Of a stretch of 64,000 bases of DNA, positions 13,343-24,920 are shown in pieces (within the stretch, counting starts at the first letter, position 1; each line of letters starts with the position of its first letter). Made by a program: the position numbers and the translations under genes. Origin of the DNA: Brugia malayi (taxonomy: Eukaryota > Nematoda > Chromadorea > Rhabditida > Onchocercidae); contig NW_025062479.1 of assembly GCF_000002995.4 (NCBI RefSeq), forward strand, positions 8,485,721 to 8,549,720, given 5' to 3'. The notes beneath the pieces are model-generated. The model saw only the letters and a program-made list of their open reading frames with translations, was not told the origin of the DNA and made no database searches.

Positions 13343-14770
13343 ATGATCCGCTTGGAGGAGGCGGCGAGAAAGTTGGAGGAGCGAAATGCCCACGAAGAAG
13401 TAAAGGTGGAATCGGTACTTCAGCAGCCGGAATTTTAAGCAACTTGTATATCAAAAAAACTAGCAAGTCGATTAAGTCTACAAGAGATTGAATACGAGAA
13501 AGTGAAATTCATGGAATTTGGTAATAGGAACCCTCAAGCATTCTTGTGTGCCAAATTGCGAATTGGAATAAAAATAAGAATCAGAGTTTTTACCTATCAC
13601 AGCTACAGTAGTCGACAATTTAACAAATAAAATGAGAATAGTTTCCATAAACCAATGCAATGTAACAGACATTTTCACTAAAGGAGAAAAATGAAGACTG
13701 GAAACAACCGGATCTAATTATTGGAGTAGACCATTTCTTTAAGTTTATTACTTTTGAAAACTATAAACTTAGGGTTTTCTTTAATAGTCGGTTCAGTGAT
13801 AGCTGGAAGTGGATATAGAGATAAGTACAATAATTGCTTCAACGAGAGGTTTCATGAACCTAACGAAGTGGTAGCATATACCAAATATCATGCCATTCAG
13901 AAAAGAAAAGAGGATCAAACCACAATTATTCTATTATTGTTGACACTCCAAAGATCGACTGATTCTGGAAACTAGAATTTATAGGGAAACAAGAACAGCC
14001 TAATCAGCATGATAACGAAGAAGCTTTAAAACGATTTCAGGAAAGCATCACCAAATTTAATGGAAGATATCAAGTGACCGGGCAAAGTTAAGCAATAATT
14101 TTGGTTTGTGTTTAGGTCGTCTAAAATTTCTAGTTATTGAACGATGAACAACTACTTAAGTATGATGAAACAATTCTCGACCAGTTGCAATCGAATATTA
14201 TTGAAGGGATATATCCAGAAAAGACGACATTCATTGTTTCTTTCACCTCAAGTTATAACTCCAACAAGACAACAATCAAACTTAGAATCGTCCACGATGC
14301 CTCATCACATTTAAAAGCTTAAATGAAGTTTTATGTCGTGGACCTTTAACTCTTTCCGAATTAGTAGGAGTGCTACTTCGTTTCTGAATGATGGATATTT
14401 TAATAGTAACACCTATTGAAAAGTCTTTCTTAAAGTTAGAATTACTTCCGTATAAAGAAACTGGTTTGGTTAAAGAATATTTGGAAGCAGATAACAGAGG
14501 ATAATACTGAACATTATAGTAGCAGATATAGTTTCATTTGGAGTAATATCGTCACCTTTTTATTATCGGCTACTTTTAATTATCATCTGGAAAATTATGG
14601 TAGCAAACTTGTTGATGAAGTTAGAAAAAATTTTTACGTTGACAATATTATAATATCAGTCAAGGAAACCAATAAAGCTCTTTCCAAACATTAAAAAATG
14701 AAAACTATATTTAATAATACATCGATGAGTCTAAGAGTTAGAGATCTCAGAGTGAGAAAATTTCTAAAAG
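13343..14770 (+). pseudogene. Decayed BEL/Pao gag-pol fragment in right arm
   Basis: Mirror copy of the left-arm relic, apparently with identical stops and frame shifts. Readable islands include AGSGYRDKYNN near 13798, a 61-codon open frame at 14137-14322 with DQLQSNIIEGIYPEK and TIKLRIVHDASSH, and the RT core NFYVDNIIIS near 14630. Since both arms share every lesion I checked, the element died before the duplication that made the palindrome. Confidence 0.8.
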
Positions 14771-15649
14771 TTTGAGAACAAATTGAGAGAAAAACACCAC
14801 CAAGAAGAGAAAATTGTGAAATATTTGCAGTTCAAACGATACTGTTTAGTCACAGCCCAAGATAATTCCTGAATTAATCATATTTGCAGGCAAAAAGCAA
14901 ATAGTATAATTTATGCATTAGATGAATCACAAACTTACGAACAGTTTATTACAAAAGTATATTATCATCAATTTTACTACTCGTGTCGCGGAATTCGAAA
15001 CAGTCATGCAAACCTCCAAATAACTTACAAAATATATCAGACAAAATTGTATTAATCCATAATATTAAAATTCATTTTAATTAAGCATTAGAAATGTAAA
15101 ACTGTTTCAAATTATACATGATGTAAGCAATCATTATTTCAATTCTCATTTTCTCACTGTAGTTGAGCTTATCTGCTTGTCTGATAACAAAGAGTATGTG
15201 CATTGTTTAATATGTTAAAAACTACTTCTTTGTTGCAAATCAAATTTGCTTACAATGTCGAAATATTGTAAAGGTTTTCTAAGCTAATAGTCATTCTTTA
15301 AGAAACTACAGTATTAAAACCCATCTCTTACTATATAAAGAGTAAAGATCATCTGATACTCAATAATCATGCTGTTGCTGCAAGTCAGACCCACTATATA
15401 AGGGTCTAAACCTTTTGTCTCAATCAACTTCTCAGTTTTATCAGTTTTTTCCTTACCAGTAAGCTACAATTCTGCTGCTCTTCCTCACTCACAATTCAGC
15501 TCATTTCCCGACCAATTTATTCATTTACCCATTTTCTTCATCTCATTTGTAGATACTCTGCGTAGATAAATTATTAATATTGTAGATAAATTATCAATAT
15601 TACTGCTATAGATTAATATCTATACATTGTGGTTGCTAACAAATAAAAT

Positions 15650-18600
15650 CCTTACAACAGACCTATTATTCAACGCAATCATTTATGCCAACTACAATAA
15701 CAAACAAGGAAGGCTCTTGACCATATGAAAGTTATATTCATTTCATTTCGTTTCCTGTATGCTAAAATACGAATTTCATCAACAGCTCCAAAAAACTCTT
15801 TTGGAAAAGCTTAAAACTGTATCTCGGTCAGTTTCTTCAGTTCGTAAATCCGTTGAAACAGGACTCACCTTTTGGGCAAACATTTAATACCCTTAAAGGA
15901 TTCGAAATGTTGATGGACGATTGAGGAGTGCAAATGTATTATGAAGTCACTTGAGAAATAATAAAGCGAAAAAAAAATAGCAATTGACCGTTTCAAAAAT
16001 TTTTTGCAATATGCTAAAGAAGAAAGGGAAGAAAAACTTCCGGAATAAATATTGCATAATATTAAATGATTAATCAGTACTGTATTAAAGCAAAGTAACT
16101 GATAAATTTGTGTGCAGATTTGAACGTTATTTTAACTCGAACAATTAGTTCGAAAAATTAATTGGCATAAAAGTCTCGTCTTAGCTTCAATATGATCTAA
16201 GATATTTTATAGCAAAAAAGAAGGAATGGTAATATAAATATCTAAAATTTATAATGACAATATTTAAAGAAAAAAAAAAAAAAACGGAAAGAAAACCACT
16301 TATATATGAGATTCATTGTTTTTCTTTTTTGTTAAAATAAAAATATTTAAATTCGTTTCTTTTTTTTGCTCCATTAACATTCATTTATCCGTATATTATT
16401 TGATATTAGACATTCCACATATCAGAAGGTCGTACAGAAGGCTAAAAAATTAGAAGTTCGATAATTTCTTCCACTCTTTTACATCGTAGTATTTATCATA
16501 ACACAAACTTAAATTTTATTAATTTAATTGAAAAAAAAAAAGTCGAAATCAAATAAGCTTATAAGAATGATTCAGAATGATGGATACCGTATGAGAGATT
16601 CGGTAAAATATGACTGAAAAATGTAAACGGATCATTAAACAAACATTTTTCACCGAAAAAACAAAGATGAATGTTAACTGATCATCATTAGCATCAACTA
16701 ACTTTCACTCTTTGCAGTAATTTGATCTCTCCAACGAAATCTCACGTTTTTCCTTCTTTTCACTTTATGCAATAAATTTGAAAAGATCAATTCTAATTTG
16801 TAACCGTTCCTATCGAAAGTTGTTACATATTATTATAATTAATATTGATTATTATTACATATTGTTACTACTATTACTATCATTAGATGGATAATTTTCA
16901 ATGTATAATATTATATTATGACCTAATATTATAAATCAATTTATTATAAATGAACCACAACAACAACAACAGCGAACAGTGAAATGGTATTCAGTATTTC
17001 GTTATCTTTAGATTATGAAATTCCCTTTGCATACCGATCAGTGATAAGCTTGCAAATGTAATTTAAAATTTTAAAAAGCAATAATTCGCTTAACGGTGGC
17101 TTTCTGAATGAAATCAATAATTCGCTTAACGGTGGCTTTCTGAATGAACTTCATTCAATTATTTATTATTCAAAAGTTATCAGTAAATTATCTATGAGAT
17201 GAAATGAAACATCACATACTCATATTCTTTTCACCAATTTACTTATCCCAAATACGATTTATCTGTTATCAGTGAACAAAATATAATCATTAGCAAATAG
17301 TTCACTGGAATAATGTCATTTTAATAAAAATTTTGACCGAAAAAGATTAGTTTTAAAAAAAAATTGCAGAAATATCGCTGCTCATTTTTATAATTTCTTG
17401 CAATCCAAAAATGATGATAATATCCGCTTTCCAGTTTATTTGTGATAATTCATAATTTTTATTTTTACTTACATTACTATAGAGAAATTATCACTATCAT
17501 TTATCGTAATATCAAATAATGAGTGAATAATCACTTTAATAAATATTTCGTAGAAAATATTTGAGCGATAGCATAATTTGAACAATTCCACTGCGTCAGT
17601 ATTTTTTAATGTTATAATGCATTGCAACCGGTATTTCTTTTTAAGCTTATCTTTTGCTGAATTTTTTAAAATAATATTTGAAATAATGGATTTGAGTTTG
17701 AATAATCTGAAATGGTTATGTGTTTTGTGGACCATCGAAATTTGAATGACACATAGTGTGATTCATCCAGCTGTTAAGTAATATAGTGAGAGAAATAAAA
17801 ATGATAACAGAGTGGAATTAAGGTTATATTGGTTCCATTTTAACATTCACTGAATTTATAGCTTGAAAGAAAAGCAAAGCTTCGACCAAAGATTGTATTT
17901 GGATGAAAGAAAAACGATGATAAATTCGACGATTAATGAAATCCTTTTATTCGATTTATTCTGACAAAATTCTTTAAAATAAATTTCAAACCAAACAAAC
18001 TTTGCGCAATAAAATTTATCATTCATGTATGCATTGATGTAGCAAGTGTTATCTCTTAGGATTGTTTTTGATTTTTTATTTTTCAAATTTTTATTGCGAA
18101 AATTAATTGAGGAATTTAAAATTATATTTTAGATTCTTAGAATTTATTATGATTCAAAATTGAAAATTTGGATAAATTGCAAATAAACTGCTATGCATTT
18201 TAGTGTAACATTTCTTCGATTTTTTTCATTTCAAACAATTTCATATTAATTTTCTGAAAAATTTATTTTTCATTCTAAAATTCATTTTTTTCATTTAAAA
18301 TAAAATGAAAAAAGAAGATGAAATTTTCCATTTATTTTAGAATTATTTAGGACGCTTATTATAAATGCTCTTTCGAACTAACTTATTTGTATTTTTTTCA
18401 AACTTGGTTTACTTTTATTTCTGGCATGATTTATTTGAAAATGGAATAATTTGACATTTGCTGATTGACTTTTAAAAGAAAGTTTCTTTACCAAAAAAAA
18501 AGAAACATTACGTACCGTAAATTGACAAAGGCTAGAAAAAAGAAACGAAAGCAAAAACGTTATAAAATGAATGAAAAAGAATTTTTGAGATAAATAAATG

Positions 18601-19152
18601 AGATAAGCAAATGAAAAAAAACCGCAATTTCGAAATGTCATCCGTAGAATAAAACTTCTTCATCAACCTTTTACGCCTATTGTACTATCTTTTTAATCTT
18701 TTAACTTTTTTCTATATTTCTATCTAAGAAACTGATTCAATCTCGAACTGATACGAAGATAAAAAATTTTAATTTATTTAAATTTACTTTATTTAAAAAT
18801 TCCACAACTGCTTCTAGTCGAATTCATGATACATTTAATTGATGTCAGTAAGTTCATTTCAATATAGTAACGTTTCTGACAAGCAAAAAGGAAAAAGTCT
18901 TCTTTAGTAAACAAAGTAAAAGCAAAAAACAAAAGGTTATCTGCGAAAAATATAAATCTGAGTACCATACGAAGGAAAATGACATATTACACGGACTGAA
19001 ATAATCACATGTTGACATGTTCAGCATTCATTTCTGTTTGTTCCAAATCCGTATGCGCAGCTTTTCTTCATTGGGCAATGATGTGGAGAGTGTAATTATC
19101 GCGCTGAAGAAAGCTTTTTTTAAATAGCCTTATAATTATCCTACATAAATTC
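15650..19152. other. AT-rich intergenic stretch right of palindrome
   Basis: No confident gene. A 42-codon ATG frame at 15759-15887 (plus) has balanced amino-acid use (LLEKLKTVSRSVSSVRKSVE) and could be a gag or exon remnant just outside the right arm. The rest is A/T-rich with homopolymer runs. Confidence 0.45.
17079..17148. repeat. 36-bp tandem duplication
   Basis: The unit beginning CAATAATTCGCTTAACGGTG occurs at 17079-17114 and again at 17115-17148. The copies match apart from their last bases (GAAAT versus GAACT), so the duplication looks recent. Confidence 0.85.
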
Positions 19153-19522
19153 TGTCGTGAAACCTCAAACTTGGGTAATTAAACCTTTATTTAACATGAA
19201 GCAAATAATAGCGCTTTATACATATCGTACGGATGCTACACCGATTAACAAACGCGTAACGAAAGATATAATTATAAAACATTAAAATGATATCAAAACC
19301 ACCCCAAAATGCAGAATGAACCACCGTATGGAGGACGATGGTTTATATGCAGAACTGAGCTGACCAGATATCCGGCAGAGGATATTTAACTGATGTGAAA
19401 CAAAGACTGCTAATAAAGGGTTTTGCTAACAAAGGGTTTTTGTTGTGTGAGGAAAAGGAATCAGATAAGAGGAATTTGTTAGTTTTGGATATAATAATTT
19501 AAATATTTCGTCTTTCACGACA
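19153..19522 (-). repeat. 3' LTR of BEL/Pao element (370 bp)
   Basis: Starts TGTCGTGAAACC and ends CTTTCACGACA on the plus strand. It matches the other LTR except for C/G and A/G substitutions and the absence of one 15-bp GCTAACAAAGGGTTT unit. Confidence 0.93.
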
Positions 19523-19693
19523 CTCCCGACCAGAAAAGGTGGGTAATGCGTGGGGTTCATAAGAAAGTGGGGGTTGTTTACTTCCATTGATCTGTTTTTG
19601 ATCGTGTAAATCTCTACAGGTTTCTGATGATGGTGCGGTGATAGTTGTTTGGTCCTCCTTTAATCGAGATTGTCGTTTTGTATTGCTCCTAGT

Positions 19694-20200
19694 TCACATC
19701 GCAATAGGTTCCTGGAGCTCCTCAGTGTTCTGTTCGGTTTCCGGAATTTTCATATTTTCTTTCTTATTAGGTTCAAGATGAATTTCTTCATCATTAACTT
19801 CGAGAGGATATAAGACATTTATTGGACGATCGAGAAGTTTCCCAATGGGAGTTTCCACCTGAACGTTCCTAACTTTACCGACTTTATCGATTTTGATGTC
19901 CTTGATCCGTAATAATTTCCACATTCCTCTTGGAATTCCCGATTTATTTAAGAGTACAATCTCTCCCTTTCTTGGAGTTCTTTTTTGTGTTCCTTTGGAT
20001 GAGGTAATTTCCCTTTGCGTGCGTTCTCTGAGGCTAGTTAAATATTCGATTCTCCAGATTTCCCAAAAAACATTGAGAGTTTTAAGGGTACTTTCCCAGT
20101 GTCTCACGAGTTTTTCTCTGGTATCTAGTCTATAAGGGGTGAATTCTTCCTGCCTGCTATAAACTTCATTTATAGGTAGATGGAGCGAAGCGTTAGGCAA
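19694..20200 (-). CDS. BEL/Pao pol C-terminal region (DUF5641-type)
   Basis: A 168-codon frame that completes pol. It contains [19 protein letters not shown] and [11 protein letters not shown], then a small basic SH3-like segment ([38 protein letters not shown]), which matches the DUF5641 tail found after the integrase of BEL/Pao elements. It ends 172 bp from the 3' LTR. The apparent ATG start is an artefact of the upstream frameshift. Confidence 0.88.
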   Translation of the reverse strand: MPNASLHLPINEVYSRQEEFTPYRLDTREKLVRHWESTLKTLNVFWEIWRIEYLTSLRERTQREITSSKGTQKRTPRKGEIVLLNKSGIPRGMWKLLRIKDIKIDKVGKVRNVQVETPIGKLLDRPINVLYPLEVNDEEIHLEPNKKENMKIPETEQNTEELQEPIAM

Positions 20201-21444
20201 AATAAAATCAATTGGACATATAATGACGCAATCGTCAAAATTGGCGTTAGTGGTCGGGTATTAAGTATACCTTCAACTTCTGCAATTAATGTTACCAATT
20301 CCCTTTCCGCTAGGAATTTTCTGCCAATGGCTCTTCTTAGCGCATTTTTCGTTAACCCAATTAATCTCTCGTAGATTCCTCCTTGCCACGGAGCCTTTGG
20401 TTTAATATTTTTCCAAGTCATTCCTCCCTTTGCTAAGAAGTTGGAGACTTTGACTTGTGTCATAAGAGATCTGAAAGCCTGGAATTGAGTGGCATTATCA
20501 CTCAGAATTAGCTCAGGACACCCTCGTCTCGCAACAAATCTTCGGATAGCATGCAAAAAGGTTTCTGCGGATTGGTCTTCTGCTAATTCGAGATGTATGG
20601 CTCTTGTTGTAAAGCATGTAAATAATATTACCCACCTTTTTGTTGACACGCTATTGCCCTTGATTGAAAGAGGGCCAAAATAATCCACGCCAACACGTGC
20701 GAAGGCTCTAGATCGATTGACACGAGTTTCCGGGAGACTTGCCATTGGTGGTAATTTAAACGATCTGGAGTTCCAACGTTTACAGATTCGACATCTGTTT
20801 ATTATTCGCTTTACTTCAGTCCTGCCTTTGGGAATCCAAAATCTACTCCTTAATTCTGAAAGTGTATGGGCGATACCTGAATGACATAGATTTTCATGTT
20901 GGTGTAGTATAAGGAGTTCTGTTATTGGGTTGTGTCGAGGGAGATAGATAGGATATTTGCTAGTTTCAGGCAGTTCCGAGTTCACGAGTCGACTAGTAGA
21001 TCTCCATAGTTTATCATCTTCGGTGTGGAATAAATTCCACTTGTTGATTTTGTCGTCATTGATTCCTTCAGATTGTGCTTGTCTAATTAACAGCCATTCT
21101 GACACTTTGTAATCTTCAGCTGTAAATCGATTTCTTTCGATTGAAACAGACTGTAGCCATGATAATCTGCCTTTAGTTGTTAATCGAATGAATTTAAGGA
21201 TCCACGCTGTTGTTCGTAACAGTCTTAGCCATTTGCTAAAACGTTTGCTATCAATAAATTGAAAGTTATGATCCATGCATATTCGTGAGACTTCTGATAT
21301 AGTGATTTCTTCTGGTTCGTCATTGTTGGCAAACTCGTATTCCCATTGTGGCCAACTGATTTCTCCTTTTACTAGCCACGACGGTCCATGCCACCATGGT
21401 GTAAAACTTCTAAGTTGTTTTGGATTAAGACCTCTAGTTGCCAC
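20170..21444 (-). CDS. BEL/Pao pol: integrase
   Basis: A 424-codon frame that is open in phase back to about 21590. It holds a zinc-binding HHCC module (H183, H188, C218, C221; [14 protein letters not shown]...NRCRICKRW) and a DDE integrase core with D254 (VGVDYFGPL), D316 ([10 protein letters not shown]) and E359 ([13 protein letters not shown]), plus the BEL-typical LNTRPLTP at about 394-401. After that motif the frame slips near 20250. The next frame continues [20 protein letters not shown] into the 19694-20200 ORF. All three catalytic residues are intact. Confidence 0.92.
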   Translation of the reverse strand: MATRGLNPKQLRSFTPWWHGPSWLVKGEISWPQWEYEFANNDEPEEITISEVSRICMDHNFQFIDSKRFSKWLRLLRTTAWILKFIRLTTKGRLSWLQSVSIERNRFTAEDYKVSEWLLIRQAQSEGINDDKINKWNLFHTEDDKLWRSTSRLVNSELPETSKYPIYLPRHNPITELLILHQHENLCHSGIAHTLSELRSRFWIPKGRTEVKRIINRCRICKRWNSRSFKLPPMASLPETRVNRSRAFARVGVDYFGPLSIKGNSVSTKRWVILFTCFTTRAIHLELAEDQSAETFLHAIRRFVARRGCPELILSDNATQFQAFRSLMTQVKVSNFLAKGGMTWKNIKPKAPWQGGIYERLIGLTKNALRRAIGRKFLAERELVTLIAEVEGILNTRPLTPILTIASLYVQLILFCLTLRSIYL

Positions 21445-21571
21445 GTCTACAGGGTTATCTTCTGATGGAATATAACGAAAAATAAATTTCGCTTTACGTA
21501 TTTCCTCGACTCGATTTTGAACAAATCTTGGTAATAGGTTAGAATGGTTTTTTATCCAATATAAAGCACAT

Positions 21572-21877
21572 TTAGAATCCGACCATAAAATTATCCTTTG
21601 TATTGACGATATCCAGCTGTGTCATGACAAATTGCGCTGCTCGCGTTCGCGTTCCGATTAGTATGGCCATTAGCTCTAGACGCGGTATTGTTATACCTTT
21701 AATAGGAGCAATGCGAGATTTTGCAAAAATGAGCGATGACTTTGTTTCTTGCATATCCTGACTCACTAAATACACTGCTGCTGAATATGCTACGCTTGAA
21801 GCATCGGTAAATACATGTATTCGAATTAAATCTGTAGAAGTTGTTACAAATTGTGGTCTTTTACGACCGTTGCCCAT
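21572..21877 (-). CDS. BEL/Pao pol: RNase H (frameshifted)
   Basis: A 101-codon frame with RNase H landmarks: [17 protein letters not shown] (catalytic Asp, residue 25) and [13 protein letters not shown] (catalytic Glu, residue 68). The third acidic residue is in [13 protein letters not shown], which lies in a different frame at about 21585, so one indel near 21600 separates it. Upstream, AEWATVV in the RT frame precedes KRPQFVTT here, marking a second slip near 21850. Confidence 0.85.
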   Translation of the reverse strand: MGNGRKRPQFVTTSTDLIRIHVFTDASSVAYSAAVYLVSQDMQETKSSLIFAKSRIAPIKGITIPRLELMAILIGTRTRAAQFVMTQLDIVNTKDNFMVGF

Positions 21878-21948
21878 TCAGCAATAAGAAATTTCCATTG
21901 CTTATGGTCTTGCTCATCTAATATTTGATCCCAAGAGTTATTCTTTTT

Positions 21949-22470
21949 CTACAGGTGTTGTAAGAATAATTTAGATCTTACCATTATTGGAGCTAGAAAT
22001 CCTAGTGTGTCGTATTGTAATGCAACGAACTGTAAAATCGTTCTTTTCGTTAGTTCTCGGTCATTCCATGGATTTAATTTTATCTGAATGACGTCTTGAC
22101 AGGGATTCCATGAGATGCCGAGGATTTTCGTATTTTTTCTTATTGCTCGATCTTGCTGCGGCAGTTCTGCATAAAATTCTTCGTCGTTAGATAAGAACTC
22201 CCTTAGATTCATTGAGGCTTCATTGAAGATGGATTTCATTTCCGCATATTTTTCTAATGCGTCCTGCGTTCCGTTTGATGACACAATAACGTTGTCCACA
22301 TAAAGATTTTTCTTTATTTCTGCGGCTAATTCACTAACGTGGTTTTCCAAATGACAATTCAAGGTAGCAGATAGTAAAAAGGGGGATGATATTACTCCAA
22401 ACGGGATTCTTCTAAAACGGTAACATTTTATATTCTCTCTACTTCCTTTAGCCAAAGGAAGCGAGTACAA
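21949..22470 (-). CDS. BEL/Pao pol: reverse transcriptase core (frameshifted)
   Basis: A 173-codon frame holding the rest of the RT palm: [18 protein letters not shown] at about residues 24-41 and the catalytic loop YVDN at 57-60. Most RTs have YxDD here; the Asn also occurs in the dead copies at 4294-5721 and 13343-14770, so it is probably inherited in this lineage and not a new lesion. The thumb/connection follows ([27 protein letters not shown]). It ends at TAG, after which the same frame reads KKNNSWDQILDEQDHKQW, so this is another premature stop. Confidence 0.88.
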   Translation of the reverse strand: MYSLPLAKGSRENIKCYRFRRIPFGVISSPFLLSATLNCHLENHVSELAAEIKKNLYVDNVIVSSNGTQDALEKYAEMKSIFNEASMNLREFLSNDEEFYAELPQQDRAIRKNTKILGISWNPCQDVIQIKLNPWNDRELTKRTILQFVALQYDTLGFLAPIMVRSKLFLQHL

Positions 22471-24041
22471 TTTCTCTCTGAAGGGTGTAACTGTATTTGT
22501 AAGAATGCCTTTTCAATGTCAGCTGTGATTACCCCTTTCATCATTCTAAAGCGTAATAATACTCCCACAAGATCTGGGAGGTTAATTGATCCACAATATA
22601 ATACTTCATTTAAACTTTTCATTCCCTTTATGTGCGCTGAAGCATCATAAACAATCCTTAACTTAGTGGTAGTTTTACCTGGATTACGAACATCATGATG
22701 TGACAGGTAATGAATAATTCCATCTTGATTCATTTGTGATTGTACTTCTTCGATTATGCCAGATTGTAGTTGATCTTGCATTACTTTATCATATTCTTGT
22801 AATTCCTCTTTATGGGACTGAAGTCGTGCTATTAGCATTCGCAAACGGCTGACGCATAATCCATAATTATCGCTCAATTTGCCTTTGCATGGTTTCCATG
22901 GCCAACGTACTTCGTATCTTCCATTTTGTTTGGTGATACTCTTCTTAAATTGTTTCAGTGCTTGTTCATCATCTTGTGTATCAGATCGATCTTGGATGCC
23001 AATACAGTCCAACTTCCAAAATTGATCTATATCTGGGGCACGGTTTTCTTGAGATGTCTTCGTTGCAAAGATCTGGTGATGGCACAATTCATTTGTATAA
23101 CCGCTTCCTGCTATGATAGGTCCAACTTTGCTGTTCAGTAAAGTGAATCCTGACTTTAGTTGCTGAGCGTTTTCCATATGAATAAAGTTGAAGAAATAGT
23201 CAGCTCCTATAACTATGTCAGGTTGTTTCTTGTAACTTTTAAGATGATAATTCTCACCTTTGTCTACCACTTCCATCACTTGAAGATCGTTTGTCAAATA
23301 GTCCATTATAGTGGCTTGGATAGTCACTTGATCGGAGTTTTCCGTTTTCACTCCAATTTGTGTTTGAGTTGTGCGGCATACTCGAGGAGTCCTATTGCCA
23401 AAGGAAGAGATCTTATATTCTTCTTCATCAGTTTCTAGGAGATTTAGTCGATGAGCTAGTCTTTGTGAGATAAAGGTCGCATCTGCGCCGACGTCAAACA
23501 GTACTAAAGCTTGTACTTGATGTTCAGGTTTATCAGGATTAAAGACATTAATTTCTCTACATAAAAGCAGTACTCGTTTCTTTTCAACTTTCTTAGTTGA
23601 ATTAACAGATATGTTTGCATTTTTGGCAACAATCTTCCCAGAATCACGAGTCTTAGTGGTACAAAGGGCGCTACTGTGGGATTTTTTGCAATAAAAACAA
23701 CTTGCTCTTTTTATGCAGTTGAGTTCGTTGTGTCCAGATTTAAAACAATTAGAGCAAACATTGATTTCCTTCAATCGATCAATTCGCTGCTCCACTGTAG
23801 AATATATGTGACACTTGCTATCCCAGTGATTGTTATTGCAGAAGATACAGGGTCTCCTTTTCTTATTTGTCGACCAATTTGGATTCTCTTGATTTAGCTG
23901 GTTCTTTTCGGCTGAAGCCGTTCCTCTTGTTTGCTTTGATTGTTTTATTGCAATCAATGCTGAATTTTCTAGAATGCTTGCGTTAGGATGACGTTTAATT
24001 AAATTTTTACGACTGACGTTATCCAAGTATTGCCATTCCAT
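22428..24041 (-). CDS. BEL/Pao pol: zinc knuckles, protease, start of RT
   Basis: A 537-codon frame, in phase with the upstream gag frame. Three CCHC-type knuckles sit at residues 65-77 (CIFC...H...C), 96-109 (CSNC...H...C) and 115-127 (CFYC...H...C). A retropepsin-like site follows at 181-191 ([11 protein letters not shown]); the usual Asp-Thr/Ser-Gly is Asp-Val-Gly here, which may inactivate it. Residues 360-530 are the RT connector and first RT blocks ([39 protein letters not shown]). The frame is lost at about 22440-22450, where RFLWLKE should continue as [17 protein letters not shown] in the next frame. Confidence 0.9.
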   Translation of the reverse strand: MEWQYLDNVSRKNLIKRHPNASILENSALIAIKQSKQTRGTASAEKNQLNQENPNWSTNKKRRPCIFCNNNHWDSKCHIYSTVEQRIDRLKEINVCSNCFKSGHNELNCIKRASCFYCKKSHSSALCTTKTRDSGKIVAKNANISVNSTKKVEKKRVLLLCREINVFNPDKPEHQVQALVLFDVGADATFISQRLAHRLNLLETDEEEYKISSFGNRTPRVCRTTQTQIGVKTENSDQVTIQATIMDYLTNDLQVMEVVDKGENYHLKSYKKQPDIVIGADYFFNFIHMENAQQLKSGFTLLNSKVGPIIAGSGYTNELCHHQIFATKTSQENRAPDIDQFWKLDCIGIQDRSDTQDDEQALKQFKKSITKQNGRYEVRWPWKPCKGKLSDNYGLCVSRLRMLIARLQSHKEELQEYDKVMQDQLQSGIIEEVQSQMNQDGIIHYLSHHDVRNPGKTTTKLRIVYDASAHIKGMKSLNEVLYCGSINLPDLVGVLLRFRMMKGVITADIEKAFLQIQLHPSERNCTRFLWLKEVERI

Positions 24042-24098
24042 TACCTGGTCGTTTCTATTAATTGTCTTCCTGAGAAGCTGTCGAAGTTTTGTTACGGA

Positions 24099-24710
24099 TC
24101 ACTGGCCATCTTCTTCTTTTTGTTGATTAACCTGGTTTAATATCCAGTTTGGCAATTTGGATTCTATTATCGTTTCGATGGTAGGTTGCTCTACGTTTTC
24201 GCCAATTGTTTCTAACTGCCTTAGAACTCTCTCCATTTCTTCGATTATTGTTTCCCAGTCTCGGTTGTTTCGTTTTGTAGATATGAGTTCATTGTAAAGT
24301 AATTTTCTTATAGTGGAAACACGACCAAATTTCTCCACTAATAATTCTCTTATAATTCTATAGTTTTCAGGTGCCCTATCGTAACCTCTTACTAACTGTA
24401 GGGTGTGAGAGTGTATGGAGGCTTCGAAACTACTCCAGAATTCTCTCCATGTTTTAGCGTCTCCACTAAACGTTGGTAACGACAATTGTAGTAAATTTAC
24501 TACTGGACGACATTCAGTTAAGCTAGGTTCTTTAATTTGTGCTAGACGTTTAAGGGCTAACTCTGTATCATCCTTGTACATAGATAAGGTTATAATGGTA
24601 TCCGTACCTATGTTAATTAATTTTAAAATACCTCTATCGTCGTTTGCCATTTGTTCGTATTTTTCTTCTTTTTTCTTTTGCGACACTGGGGCTAGTTGAA
24701 TGTGTTCCAA
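24099..24710 (-). CDS. BEL/Pao gag, DUF1759-type region
   Basis: A 203-codon frame with the signature LPTFSGDAKTWREFWSSFE near residues 70-90, which is the conserved core of the DUF1759 gag domain of BEL/Pao elements. It is followed by a helical segment (IIRELLVEKFGR, IEEMERVLRQLETIGE). The true start lies upstream in this frame because the ORF begins at a TTG. It stops at TGA (24096-24098), after which the same frame continues [18 protein letters not shown] into the next ORF. The stop therefore looks like a point mutation, most simply of a TGG Trp codon. Confidence 0.85.
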   Translation of the reverse strand: MEHIQLAPVSQKKKEEKYEQMANDDRGILKLINIGTDTIITLSMYKDDTELALKRLAQIKEPSLTECRPVVNLLQLSLPTFSGDAKTWREFWSSFEASIHSHTLQLVRGYDRAPENYRIIRELLVEKFGRVSTIRKLLYNELISTKRNNRDWETIIEEMERVLRQLETIGENVEQPTIETIIESKLPNWILNQVNQQKEEDGQ

Positions 24711-24729
24711 CCATTTGTCGTTGATCTTC

Positions 24730-24918
24730 TCAAGAGTGCCATTCGAGGCGCATCAACTTTTCTTTGATGATCCTTGCCCTTGCTTCATATTGCTGGCACA
24801 ATACTTCTACTGTCGCTTTTTGGTCTAACGGAGTTAGATCCATTTGTTGTATTTCATCGAGGAGTCCCTCGAGATTCGCTTTTACTGGTGTAGCTTGAAC
24901 AATTATATTGGCCGACAT
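24730..24918 (-). CDS. BEL/Pao gag, N-terminal part (frameshifted)
   Basis: An ATG frame of 62 codons starting 29 nt inside the 5' LTR edge. It begins MSANIIVQATPV and contains a helical, charged segment (LLDEIQQMDL, QQYEARARIIKEKL). It ends at a TGA only because of a frame slip near 24735: the next frame continues the same protein as TLEKINDKWLEHIQLAP and runs into the 24099-24710 frame. A single-base indel would rejoin them. It probably forms the start of the Gag structural protein. Confidence 0.75.
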   Translation of the reverse strand: MSANIIVQATPVKANLEGLLDEIQQMDLTPLDQKATVEVLCQQYEARARIIKEKLMRLEWHS

Positions 24919-24920
24919 AC

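Larger units (their letters stand above)
3415..15649. repeat. Giant inverted repeat (two 4.7-kb arms, 2.8-kb spacer)
   Basis: The sequence 3415-8140 reappears as its reverse complement at 10932-15649. Mirror coordinates sum to 19064 outside a TA microsatellite and 19072 inside it; that 8-bp offset is explained by (TA)20 at 7411-7450 versus (TA)16 at 11622-11653. The only other difference I found is a redistribution of A-run lengths (19+17 versus 18+18) near 6251-6291. Open frames inside the arms are identical residue for residue. The outer edges are sharp: 3414/15650 no longer match. The spacer 8141-10931 is unique. I see no convincing target-site duplication at the outer ends, although GTATG(C)TAAAATACGAA occurs near both (about 3396 and 15757). 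Confidence 0.93.
10932..15649 (-). repeat. Inverted repeat, right arm
   Basis: Right arm, the reverse complement of 3415-8140. Here the decayed BEL/Pao fragment reads on the plus strand (about 13343-14770). The outer 450 bp contain two TATA-like boxes (CTATATAAAGAG near 15331, CTATATAAGGGT near 15393), which would suit an LTR-type promoter, but no LTR ends are recognisable. Confidence 0.9.
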
